DNA of 64,000 nt from Myxococcota bacterium (GTDB lineage: Bacteria; Myxococcota; B64-G9): positions 248,001 through 312,000 of the forward strand of contig JAKLGA010000004.1 of assembly GCA_022710975.1 (NCBI GenBank), read 5' to 3'. The notes beneath the pieces were generated by a model. The model saw nothing but the letters and a program-made list of their open reading frames with translations, did not search any database and had not been told where the DNA came from. Position numbers and translations under genes: made by a program. Below, piece by piece: positions 40,651 through 48,988 of this stretch. Within the stretch, counting starts at the first letter, position 1; every line of letters starts with the position of its first letter.

Positions 40651-41736
40651 CTAGCCGATGATGCGGCCGTCGCCGGAGATGACCGGGGTGGGCTTCGGCA
40701 TGGTCGGGGTGGGCAGGACCGCCAGCTCGTAGCTGGTGACGTAGTCGGGCCAGCCCTCGATGTCGAACTTCACCGAGCAGGACCAGGTGATCGAGTGGTT
40801 GTTGAGCGCCAGGCTGCAGGGGCCCGCGGCCGGGATGTCCACCACCGTGCCGAGCGTGCAGGGCGCGCCCGAGGCCAGCGCCCCCTGGTCGATCTGCACC
40901 GGCGGCGTGGCGGTGAAGGCGGTGTGCCTGAGGGTGACGCTGCGGGTGCGGGTCTTGCCCTGGGAGTAGTAGGTCTCGTAATAGACCACCTTCTCCTCGG
41001 CCGCGATCGCCACCTCGACCTTGTTCAGCTTGAGGGGCTTCGAGGGGCTCAGCCCGAAGCTGAAGGTCATGGGCTGGCCGGGCGCGACCACCTGGGGGTC
41101 GATGGTGACCTTGGGGACGCCGAGCCTGCGGGTGGCCAGGAAGCGCCGCAGCAGGCCGATGCCGAAGAGCGCCGCCAGGACCGCCCCGCCGAGCAGGCCC
41201 AGGAAGATGCCGCCACTGACGCGGCCCTCCTCCTGGATGAAGTAGCCGGCCACCCCGCCGATCACCAGCATGATCGACCACAGGATGATCAGCTTCACGC
41301 CCGCGGACATCCCCGGCGCGGGAGGCGCGGGCGCGTGGTAGCCGGGGCCGGCGTGGTAGTTGGGCACGGGTGCCGGCTTGAGGACGAACAGCTCCACGGC
41401 CTTGGGATCGAGCGCCCAGGGGATGTCCGCGCGGGCGGTCAGGCGCCAGTTGACCTTCATCAGGTGGCCGTCGTAGGTGATCGGCCCCGCCGGCGCCGGC
41501 AGGGTGAAGGGGTAGCGGTTCTGCTCCTCGCCGCGCCACTCGCCGCTGAACAGGGTGGCGGCCGGGCCCTTGCCCGTGACCTGCCCGGAGCGGGACGTGG
41601 TGAACCACTCCGTCTCCAGGGTGAGCCCCTTGCACTTGCAGTCCTTGTTGACGCTCACCAGGACCGAGCCGCGCAGCTCCTCCCCCAGGCGGACCACCGG
41701 CGTGTCGAGCTGAATGCTGAGATCGCACTTGGACAT
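40651..41736 (-). CDS. Arrestin-like membrane protein
   Basis: The protein has 361 residues from the ATG at 41734-41736 after GGGAGGG. The N-terminal ~130 residues resemble an arrestin/SpoOM beta-sandwich (LSIQLDTPVVRLGEELRGSV, FTLPAPAGPITYDGHLMKVN, LTARADIPWALD). A Pro-rich linker leads to two membrane helices near residues 160-210 (VKLIILWSIMLVIGGVAGYF and GIFLGLLGGAVLAALFGIGL). A second beta-sandwich follows (GVPKVTIDPQVVAPGQPMTF through LGTVVDIPAAGPCSLAL). SpoOM relatives regulate cell-surface or sporulation events. Both beta domains flank the membrane segment on the same side. Exact role unknown. Confidence 0.78.
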   Translation of the reverse strand: MSKCDLSIQLDTPVVRLGEELRGSVLVSVNKDCKCKGLTLETEWFTTSRSGQVTGKGPAATLFSGEWRGEEQNRYPFTLPAPAGPITYDGHLMKVNWRLTARADIPWALDPKAVELFVLKPAPVPNYHAGPGYHAPAPPAPGMSAGVKLIILWSIMLVIGGVAGYFIQEEGRVSGGIFLGLLGGAVLAALFGIGLLRRFLATRRLGVPKVTIDPQVVAPGQPMTFSFGLSPSKPLKLNKVEVAIAAEEKVVYYETYYSQGKTRTRSVTLRHTAFTATPPVQIDQGALASGAPCTLGTVVDIPAAGPCSLALNNHSITWSCSVKFDIEGWPDYVTSYELAVLPTPTMPKPTPVISGDGRIIG

Positions 41737-41808
41737 GGATTGCCCTCCCGCGGTCGTTGGATGGCAGGAGCGTACCACAGCCGGGCCGGCCTGCCCAGCC
41801 AGGCGGGC

Positions 41809-41827
41809 CCGGCGATTTGATCGCCGG
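41809..41827. promoter_or_regulatory. Palindrome over the -35 of the alanine aminotransferase promoter
   Basis: CCGGCGAT-TTG-ATCGCCGG: a perfect eight-base inverted repeat with a three-base centre. It overlaps the proposed -35 (41817-41822), as an operator would. A second, imperfect 13-base inverted repeat (41780-41792 with 41801-41813) overlaps its left arm. Confidence 0.45.
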
Positions 41828-41845
41828 CCGGCTTGGCAGTAGATT
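41817..41845 (+). promoter_or_regulatory. Promoter of the alanine aminotransferase gene
   Basis: TTGATC (41817-41822), 17 bases, TAGATT (41840-41845), 28 bases before the ATG at 41874, which has its own GGAGGGAG. Confidence 0.5.
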
Positions 41846-41873
41846 GCCCTCGGCCTTCACCCGGAGGGAGCCC

Positions 41874-43235
41874 ATGACGGTGCGGCTGACCGACCTGCCC
41901 AGGTGCGTGCTGGACACGGAGTACGCGGTGCGCGGCCCGATCGTGGCCCGCGCCCAGGAGCTCGAGCGCCAGGGCCGCGAGATCATCTACTGCAACATCG
42001 GCAATCCCCAGGCGCTCAAGCAGCGGCCGATCACCTACCTCCGCCAGGTCCTGGCCCTGTGCGAGTGCCCGGAGCTCATGGACGCCGGCGCCGCCGCGGC
42101 CGGCTTCCCCGCGGACGTGCTGGACGCCGCCCGCGCCGTCATCCAGGGCAGCCGCCACGGGCTGGGCGCCTACAGCGAGAGCAAGGGCATGCGCTTCGTG
42201 CGCGAGGCGGTGGCGGAGTTCATCGCGGAGCGCGACGGCATCCCGGCCGATCCCGAGGCGATCTACCTGACCGACGGCGCCTCCAAGGGCGTGCAGACCG
42301 CCCTGCGGCTGCTGATCTCGGGGCCGCAGGACGGAGTGCTGATCCCCATCCCGCAGTACCCGCTGTACTCGGCCAGCCTCACCCTCCTCTGCGCCCAGCA
42401 GGTGGGCTACTACCTCGACGAGGACCACGGCTGGATGCTGTCCAGGGAGAAGCTCGAGGCCGCGCTGGCCGACGCCCGGCAGCGTGGCGTGACGGTGCGC
42501 GCCATCTGCGTGATCAACCCCGGCAACCCCACCGGCGCGGTGCTGGACGCGGACAACATCGCCATGGTGATCGCCTTCGCCAGGGAGCACGGGCTCAGCA
42601 TCCTGGCCGACGAGGTCTACCAGGAGAACATCTACCGGCCCGGCGATCGCTTCGTGTCCTTCGCCAAGGTGATGCACGCGCGCGGCGAGCGCGAGGTCAG
42701 CCTGTTCAGCTTCCACTCCTGCTCCAAGGGGTTCCTGGGGGAGTGCGGGCACCGCGGCGGCTACCTCGAGGTGCGCAACGTCCCCGCGGACGTGGTGGCC
42801 CAGATCACCAAGCTGCAGTCGGTCAGCCTGTGCTCGAACCTGCCGGGCCAGGTGGTGACCTACCTGATGGTGCGCCCGCCCCGGCCGGGCAGCCCCTCCT
42901 GGGCGCGCTACCAGGCCGAGCGCGAGGGCATCCTGGGCGAGCTGCGGGAGCGGGCCAGGCTGCTCGCCGACGGGCTGAACGCGGTGCCGGGCATCCGCTG
43001 CAACCAGGTGACCGGGGCCATGTACGCCTTCCCGCGGATCAGCCTGCCCCCGGGCCGCTCGGACTTCGACTACTGCCTGGCCCTGCTGGAGCAGACGGGC
43101 ATCTGCGTCGTACCCGGCTCCGGCTTCGGCCAGCAGCCCGGCACGGCGCACCTGCGCACCACCATCCTGCCGCCGACGGACAAGATCCGGCTGGTGGTCG
43201 AGCGGCTGGCCGCCTTCCACCGGAGCTACCGCTAG
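41874..43235 (+). CDS. Alanine aminotransferase (eukaryotic-type, class I PLP enzyme)
   Basis: The protein has 453 residues, with GGAGGGAG before the ATG. PLP enzyme signatures: the GAYSESKGMRFVR N-terminal block, NPGNPTG (215-221), the PLP-ring aspartate in ADEVYQENIY (D246) and the Schiff-base Lys in HSCSKGFLGECGHRGGYLEV (K285). The SxSKGxxGECGxRGGY block and the ~450-residue length match plant and animal alanine aminotransferases rather than bacterial AlaA/AlaC. Alanine and 2-oxoglutarate are the expected substrates. It is cytoplasmic. The upstream palindrome suggests repression by a DNA-binding protein. Confidence 0.92.
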   Translation: MTVRLTDLPRCVLDTEYAVRGPIVARAQELERQGREIIYCNIGNPQALKQRPITYLRQVLALCECPELMDAGAAAAGFPADVLDAARAVIQGSRHGLGAYSESKGMRFVREAVAEFIAERDGIPADPEAIYLTDGASKGVQTALRLLISGPQDGVLIPIPQYPLYSASLTLLCAQQVGYYLDEDHGWMLSREKLEAALADARQRGVTVRAICVINPGNPTGAVLDADNIAMVIAFAREHGLSILADEVYQENIYRPGDRFVSFAKVMHARGEREVSLFSFHSCSKGFLGECGHRGGYLEVRNVPADVVAQITKLQSVSLCSNLPGQVVTYLMVRPPRPGSPSWARYQAEREGILGELRERARLLADGLNAVPGIRCNQVTGAMYAFPRISLPPGRSDFDYCLALLEQTGICVVPGSGFGQQPGTAHLRTTILPPTDKIRLVVERLAAFHRSYR

Positions 43236-43267
43236 CCCTGTCCGGGGCGGGCGGGGGAGGGAGCCGC

Positions 43268-44392
43268 GTGGGCGAGCCGGGCGAGAAGACGCCTCCCGCG
43301 GGTGCGGCGCCGGGCGCGGCCGAGAAACCCGCCGAGCCCGCGGCCGCGCCGCGTTTCGTCGAGTCCTCGGGAGAGCCGGACCTGCCGCCCGAGGTGCTCG
43401 GCCAGCGCATCTGCGACTTCGGCCTGCGCATCGAGGGCAGCCCGCTGGAGGCGGTGCTCGAGCGCTTCAAGAAGGAGCTCGAGGCGCGCGGACCCGCGAA
43501 GCTGAAGCCGGTCTTCTACCTGTCCGACGAGTGGGGCGTGCCCGAGAGCACGGTGGCCATCGGAATCCCCTTCTACCTGGCGGACGAGCGCCTGCGCAAG
43601 GTGCAGCGGGTCAAGGGCGGGCGGGTGGAGGGGCTGAACCGGGAGGACATCCTGCGCTACCTGCGGCACGAGCTGGGCCACGTGGTGAACTACGCCTTCC
43701 GGCTGCACGAGGGCGAGGAGTGGACGCGGGTGTTCGGCGCCATGTCGCGGCCCTACCTGGACGAGTACCGCTCGGTGCCCTTCCACCCCGACTTCGTGCG
43801 CCACCTGCCGGGCCAGTACGCCCAGAAGCACCCGGACGACGACTGGGCCGAGACCTTCGCGGTGTGGATGACCCCGCGCCTGGACTGGCGCGCCATGTAC
43901 GCCGACGCGCCGGGCGCGCTCAGGAAGCTCGAGCTGTGCGATCGGCTCATGGCGGAGCTGCGGGATCGCGAGCCGCCGGTGACCGCGGTGGAGCTGCTCG
44001 GGCAGGCGGCCGAGCTGCAGATGACCGTGCAGGAGTTCTACCAGGACGCGCCGCCCGACGGGTTGCCGCTCCCGCGCAGCCTGGACGGCGAGCTGCGCAG
44101 CGTGTTCTCCAGCGGGGCCGAGGCGGCCGGCGGGCCGGAGGCGGTCCGGCTGGGCTCCGGCGCGACGCTGCTCCGGCGCCAGCGCGCCTCCCTGGTGGAC
44201 GCGGTCTACCACTACACCGGCTGCGATCCGGCGCTGCTGGAGCCGTTGCTCGATCACCTGGCCGCCCGGGCCAAGGAGCTGGAGCTCGGCTACCCGCTGG
44301 CCGCGCGCGACGAGGTGCTGGTGCACACGGCCACGCTGCTGACCACCCTGGCCATGAACTACCTGTACCGCGGGTCGTTCTTCGCCCGCTGA
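43268..44392 (+). CDS. Zinc metallopeptidase-like protein
   Basis: The protein has 374 residues from GTG at 43268, with GGGAGGGAG upstream. The N-terminal ~30 residues are Ala/Pro-rich and probably disordered. The zinc site is HELGH (134-138) in RYLRHELGHVVNYAF, and a downstream Glu in DDDWAETFAVWMTP (E195) fits the third ligand of the putative zinc-binding metallopeptidase family (PF15887 type). There is no signal peptide, so it may act in the cytoplasm. The C-terminal half (helical, RRQRASLVDAVYHYTGCDPA) is unassigned. It lies 32 bases after the aminotransferase gene and 10 bases before the CocE-type lipoprotein gene, with which it may share an mRNA. Confidence 0.83.
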   Translation: MGEPGEKTPPAGAAPGAAEKPAEPAAAPRFVESSGEPDLPPEVLGQRICDFGLRIEGSPLEAVLERFKKELEARGPAKLKPVFYLSDEWGVPESTVAIGIPFYLADERLRKVQRVKGGRVEGLNREDILRYLRHELGHVVNYAFRLHEGEEWTRVFGAMSRPYLDEYRSVPFHPDFVRHLPGQYAQKHPDDDWAETFAVWMTPRLDWRAMYADAPGALRKLELCDRLMAELRDREPPVTAVELLGQAAELQMTVQEFYQDAPPDGLPLPRSLDGELRSVFSSGAEAAGGPEAVRLGSGATLLRRQRASLVDAVYHYTGCDPALLEPLLDHLAARAKELELGYPLAARDEVLVHTATLLTTLAMNYLYRGSFFAR

Positions 44393-44402
44393 GGAGGGGG
44401 AC

Positions 44403-46139
44403 ATGCGTGGGGCTGTGCTGGGCCTGTGGGTGATCGCCTGCGCGCTGCTCGGCTGTGACCCGGGCGGGGACGGGCCGGACGCCGACGGATCGGACGGATC
44501 CGACGGCTCGGTCGGATCCGACGGCTCGGACGGCGGCCCCGACGAGGGCCCCGACGACCAGGCGCCCGACTGCGCCCGGCACGTGTTCGAGGACGTGTCC
44601 ATTCCCTTGCGGGACGGGCAGGCGCTGGCCGCCTTCGTGCGCCGCGCCCAGACCCCGGGTTGCCGCCTGCCCACCATCCTGATCCAGACCCCGTACGACA
44701 AGGAGAACGCCCGCACGCTGTGGCTGGCGGACCCCGCGGGCGAGCCGCTGTTCGCCAGCCCCGACTACAACTTCGTGGTGCTGGACTGGCGCGGCTTCTT
44801 CGGCTCCCGGGCCGCCGCGGTCCAGGGCGCCCAGCCCTACGGTCAGGACGGGTACGACGCGGTGGAGTGGATCGCCGCCCGGCCCTGGTCGGACGGGCAG
44901 GTGGGCACCTGGGGGGTGTCGGCCCTGTGCGTGCAGCAGTGGCGCACCGCCCTCGAGCGGCCGCCCCACCTGCGGGCGTTCGTGCCCATCTTCTGCCAGG
45001 CCAACACGACCTACGCCCAGTACTACCCGGGCGGCGTGCTGCGGCAGGAGTACGTCGACTTCCTGTCGGCCTACTTCGGGATGAGCGATCTCATCCTGGC
45101 CCACCCCTACCGCGACGCCCTGTGGCGGGCGGTCGAGGGGCTGCTCGAACTCGCCCGGGTGGAGGCGCCCGCCCTGGTGGTCGCCGGCTGGTGGGACCTC
45201 CACAACCCGGGCAGCCTGCAGGACTTCGAGGCGCTGCGCACCCTGAGCCCCGAGGCGGTGCGGGCCCTGCACCGGTTGCTGATCGGCCCCTGGATCCACT
45301 TCGCCACCGGCGGGGAGAGCCAGGGGGCCGGCCGCCAGCTCGACGCCCAGGAGCTCCTGTACGTCGACGCGGACCGGCGCATCCAGCGAGACAGCCTGGC
45401 CTTCTTCGATCTGCACCTGCGCGGACGGCAGTCCGAGGCCTCGGGCTGGGCGCCGGCGCGCTGGCTGACCGGCGGGGACGGGCTGTGGGAGTCGGCCGAG
45501 GCCTGGCCGCCCACCGGCGCGGCCCGGGCGGTGTTCTACCCCGCCCCGGGCGGCGCGCTGGCCGGCGAGGCGCCCGCCGAGAGCCGGCTGGACTTCCCCT
45601 GCGACCCCGACGATCCCTCTCCCAGCGTGGGCGGCTGCACCCTGCTGCCCAGCCTCTACCACGGGCCGCGCGACCAGGCCGAGGTCGTGGCCCGGCCGGA
45701 CGCGCTGGTGTTCGTGAGCGAGCCGCTGGCGGAGCCGCTGCGGCTGCGGGCCACGGCCCGCGCCGAGCTGGAGGTCTCCACGAGCGGCCAGGACGCGGAC
45801 TTCGCCGTGCGCCTGACGGACGTGGCTCCGGACGGCGCGCACCTGCTGCTCGGCGAGGGCATCCAGCGTCTCAAGCTGGCCGGGGATCTCGGCGCACCCG
45901 CCCCGGTCGCCCCCGGCCAGCGGGCCACCCTCACGGTCTGGCTGGCCAACGAGCTGGGGTACACCTTCGCCGCCGGCCACCGGGTCGGGCTGGTGGTCAG
46001 CGGCAGCAACTACCCGCGCTTCGCGCGCAACCCGAACAGCGGGGCGGACTTCTACCAGGACGCGGCCAGCTCGGTGACGGTGCAGAGCAGCGTCCACCTG
46101 GGCGGCGCCACCCGCCTGGTGCTGCCGGCCGGCCGGTGA
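44403..46139 (+). CDS. CocE/NonD-type alpha/beta hydrolase lipoprotein (X-Pro dipeptidyl-peptidase family)
   Basis: The protein has 578 residues with signal ending ALLGC, so a lipoprotein. A ~40-residue Asp/Gly/Ser linker encoded by repetitive DNA follows. The catalytic domain is of the CocE/X-Pro type: YDKENARTLWLADP, LDWRGFFGS, and the nucleophile Ser in TWGVSALCVQQW (S173, where GxSxxG is more usual). Asp (AGWWD, D265) and His (GPWIH, H299) complete the triad. The C-terminal beta-sandwich (LRATARAELEVSTSGQDADF, FAAGHRVGLVVSGSNYPRFA) is typical of the family. Substrates may be dipeptides with proline or esters. Confidence 0.9.
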   Translation: MRGAVLGLWVIACALLGCDPGGDGPDADGSDGSDGSVGSDGSDGGPDEGPDDQAPDCARHVFEDVSIPLRDGQALAAFVRRAQTPGCRLPTILIQTPYDKENARTLWLADPAGEPLFASPDYNFVVLDWRGFFGSRAAAVQGAQPYGQDGYDAVEWIAARPWSDGQVGTWGVSALCVQQWRTALERPPHLRAFVPIFCQANTTYAQYYPGGVLRQEYVDFLSAYFGMSDLILAHPYRDALWRAVEGLLELARVEAPALVVAGWWDLHNPGSLQDFEALRTLSPEAVRALHRLLIGPWIHFATGGESQGAGRQLDAQELLYVDADRRIQRDSLAFFDLHLRGRQSEASGWAPARWLTGGDGLWESAEAWPPTGAARAVFYPAPGGALAGEAPAESRLDFPCDPDDPSPSVGGCTLLPSLYHGPRDQAEVVARPDALVFVSEPLAEPLRLRATARAELEVSTSGQDADFAVRLTDVAPDGAHLLLGEGIQRLKLAGDLGAPAPVAPGQRATLTVWLANELGYTFAAGHRVGLVVSGSNYPRFARNPNSGADFYQDAASSVTVQSSVHLGGATRLVLPAGR

Positions 46140-46143
46140 GCCC

Positions 46144-48918
46144 TCAGGGCAGGCGGCAGGGCGGCCCGCAGCGGTAGTCGTCGGAGTCGAAGTACTCGCA
46201 GTACTCGCCCAGGCACTCCTCGTCCTCCTGGCAGGGCTGGCCCTGGAACTTCAGCGCCTGGCAGGTGCTGGTGGCCGGGTCGCAGTAGAGCGTGGCGGGC
46301 TCGCAGGCCTTGCCGGCGCAGCTCTGGCCGGCCTGGGCGTAGGCCTCGCATACCCCGGCGCCGCCGCAGAAGCTGCCCGGCATGCAGGCGTTGGCCCACA
46401 TGAGCGACTCGCAGGCCTGGCCCAGGCGGCTGCGCGGCTTGCAGGTGAAGCCATCCATGAAGTCGCAGTAGGCGTGCTCCTCGCACACCATCATCAGGGT
46501 GCAGGTCGCGCCGGCCGGGGCGGGCGTGCACTCGAGCCGCATGACCTCGCACTGACCCCGCCGGCAGAAGGCCGGGGCCAGGCACTCGAGGTCCGAGGAG
46601 AAGCTGGAGTCGCAGGCGGCGCCGGGCCGCTTGCGGGCCGTGCAGGCGCCGTTCAGGCAGTAGGCGTCCTGGGTGCACTCGAAGGACCCGCAGGCCTCAC
46701 CCAGCCGGGGCTGGAGCTTGCAGGTCTCGGAGCTCGGAGAGCACCAGCCGGACTGGCACTCCCAGTCGTCCTCGCAGCCGGAGCCGTCGGGCCTGGGCGC
46801 GGTGCAGCGCGAGGGGTAGGAGCGGTGATCGCAGTACTCACCCGCGGCGCAGTCCTCGTCGCTGTTGCACAGGCCGGGCTCGCTGCAGTAGCCGTTCGCG
46901 CACAGGCCGCCCACGCAGTCCTCGTCGGCGTCGCAGTCCTCGCCCGTGGGGAGCTTGGCCACGCAGGTCGACCAGCGGCAGAAGTGCAGACACTGGTCCT
47001 CGTACTCGTCGCACGGCTCGCCGTCGGCCTTGCGGGGGGCGCAGGTGGCCGGCCAGTCCTCGTCGTCGCAGTACTGCGCGGCCTCGCACTGCTCGTTCTC
47101 GAAGCACTGCCCGGGCGCCGCGCAGCGCATGCTGCTCCAGGCGTAGACGCACATCCCGCCCTCGCACTCCTCGTCGGCGCGGCACTCGCTGCCGTAGGGC
47201 TTCGAGAGGCGGCACGCGCCGTTGGAGCAGTAGTGGATGCACTGCTCGTCCCGCTCGCAGCTCGCGCCGTCGGCCCGCGCGTCCGCGCACAGCGCGCCGT
47301 CGCAGAAGCCCTGGCACTCGCTGTCCCAGCCGCAGGCCTCGCCGCTCGGGTGGCCGCAGACCAGGGCCGCGGGATCGCAGAAGCCTTGGCTGCAGGCGTC
47401 GTCGTCGGTGCAGGCCCCGCCGGCGTCGCGGCGGGGCTGGCACTGGCTGGACTCCGGGTCGCAGAAGTAGCGGTCCTCGCACTGGACCGTGCTGGTGCAT
47501 GGATCTCCCGGCTCGCCGAGGGTGAAGCAGGCGCCCTCGAGGCACAGCCAGGAGACGCACTCCTCGGGGGAGACGCAGGGCTCGCCGTCCGCCCTCGGGC
47601 TGACGCAGCTGGTGTAGTTCAGGCAGCGCATCGACCTGCACATCTCGTGGCCCCAGCAGGTCGCGCCGTCGGCCAGCCCGCAGAAGCCCTGATCGCAGAC
47701 CACCTGCGCGCACTCCTCGGGCCGGGTGCAGGCCGCGCCGTTCTCCAGCATGGTGAAGCAGGCCCCGTCCAGGCAGCGGTTGGTCGCGCAGTCGCCGTCG
47801 ACGGCGCAGGGGGCGCCCTCCGGGAGCTGGTGGAGGGGCACGCACACGCCCTGGTAGCAGATCATGTACTGGGGGTCGTAGCAGTCGTCGACCACGTCGC
47901 AGGGATCGCCCGCGTCGTGCGTCTGGTCGCACGCGCCGCGGAAGCAGATGTCCCAGCACTGCGCGTCGTCCTCGCAGGCCTCGCCGATCTGTCGGACCCG
48001 GATGCACGCGCCCTGGTAGCAGCGGCCGGTCGTGCACACCTCGTCCGCGTCGCAGGCCCCGCCCTCCTCGCGGTAGCTGGTGCAGCTCCCCAGGTGACAG
48101 AGCTGGGACTCGCACTCCGCGTGCTGGGCGCAGGCCTGGCCGTCCGCGCGCGGCGTCATGCACAGGCTGGCGACGCAGCGCCCGGACAGGCAGTGCTCGT
48201 GGGAGGTGCACACGTTGCCGTCCTGGACCCGGGCCTGGCACAGGGGCGGCTGCAGCGTGTAGTCACACCAGGCTTGGAGGCTGCAGGCGTAGTCGTGGCA
48301 GGGCTCGCCCGCGCCCGGCAGCGGGGCGCACATGGCGCAGGTTTGCCCGTCGGCGGAGGGCTGGCAGGTCAGGCCCTCGATGCAGTCTTCATCCTCCTGG
48401 CAGGCCTCGCCTTCGGCGACCGAGCCCGGCGGCGGCGGGTCGTCCGGGTCGTACACCTCGAAGGCTGCCTGGCAGGAGGCCGGCTGGCCGGGCGAGTCCT
48501 CGTCGCCCAGCCCGCCGCCCGAGAAGATCCCCTCGATCACGGCGCAGTCGGCGCTGCCGAGCCACTCGGCGCAGGCGCCGCCCTGGTCTTGGTCGTAGAT
48601 CACCTGCCGCTCGACGATCTGGCGGTTCCAGCGATCGCGGTCGCTGCCCTCGGAGATGCCGCAGCCCAGGCCGAAGGCGAACACCTGCACGCACTCCTGG
48701 CGGCAGCGGAAGGCGTAGCCGAGCTCGAGCCCGAGCTCGCAGCGCTCCATGGCGTCGCACGCGGCGGCGAACAGCTCGCGCACCCCGGTGTAGGGGCCGT
48801 CGGGCTGGGCGCACCAGTCCTGGCCGCCCCCACCGGGGCTGCCGTCGTCGCAGCCGGTGCTGAGCAAGCAAGCGAGGGCGATCCACATCCACGAGGAAAC
48901 GCGGCAGGCGCGGCGCAT
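46144..48918 (-). CDS. Large Cys-rich lipoprotein
   Basis: The protein has 924 residues from the ATG at 48916-48918, with AAAGGGG upstream. The signal ends STGC. The first ~170 residues are a moderately Cys-rich domain (RELFAAACDAMERCELGLEL, VFAFGLGCGI, QAAFEVYDPDD). The remaining ~750 residues are roughly 20 Cys-rich units of about 35-40 residues (recurring GxxCxxDxECxxGxCxxGxC and DGxxCxxHxEC). These are disulfide-rich modules of a kind common in myxobacterial surface proteins and built for durability outside the cell. No catalytic motif is visible. The stop lies four bases from the convergent hydrolase gene. Confidence 0.88.
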   Translation of the reverse strand: MRRACRVSSWMWIALACLLSTGCDDGSPGGGGQDWCAQPDGPYTGVRELFAAACDAMERCELGLELGYAFRCRQECVQVFAFGLGCGISEGSDRDRWNRQIVERQVIYDQDQGGACAEWLGSADCAVIEGIFSGGGLGDEDSPGQPASCQAAFEVYDPDDPPPPGSVAEGEACQEDEDCIEGLTCQPSADGQTCAMCAPLPGAGEPCHDYACSLQAWCDYTLQPPLCQARVQDGNVCTSHEHCLSGRCVASLCMTPRADGQACAQHAECESQLCHLGSCTSYREEGGACDADEVCTTGRCYQGACIRVRQIGEACEDDAQCWDICFRGACDQTHDAGDPCDVVDDCYDPQYMICYQGVCVPLHQLPEGAPCAVDGDCATNRCLDGACFTMLENGAACTRPEECAQVVCDQGFCGLADGATCWGHEMCRSMRCLNYTSCVSPRADGEPCVSPEECVSWLCLEGACFTLGEPGDPCTSTVQCEDRYFCDPESSQCQPRRDAGGACTDDDACSQGFCDPAALVCGHPSGEACGWDSECQGFCDGALCADARADGASCERDEQCIHYCSNGACRLSKPYGSECRADEECEGGMCVYAWSSMRCAAPGQCFENEQCEAAQYCDDEDWPATCAPRKADGEPCDEYEDQCLHFCRWSTCVAKLPTGEDCDADEDCVGGLCANGYCSEPGLCNSDEDCAAGEYCDHRSYPSRCTAPRPDGSGCEDDWECQSGWCSPSSETCKLQPRLGEACGSFECTQDAYCLNGACTARKRPGAACDSSFSSDLECLAPAFCRRGQCEVMRLECTPAPAGATCTLMMVCEEHAYCDFMDGFTCKPRSRLGQACESLMWANACMPGSFCGGAGVCEAYAQAGQSCAGKACEPATLYCDPATSTCQALKFQGQPCQEDEECLGEYCEYFDSDDYRCGPPCRLP

Positions 48919-48950
48919 GGCGGGCCCCTTTCTCTCCGGTCCCACCTCCG

Positions 48951-48979
48951 AGGCTAACCGCGCGCTGGCGCGCGGGCAA
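48951..48979 (-). promoter_or_regulatory. Promoter of the large Cys-rich lipoprotein gene
   Basis: Leftward TTGCCC (48974-48979), 17 bases, TAGCCT (48951-48956), 32 bases before the ATG with a good RBS between. It lies in the 70-base gap next to the end of the upstream gene. Confidence 0.5.
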
Positions 48980-48988
48980 GGGGGGGGC

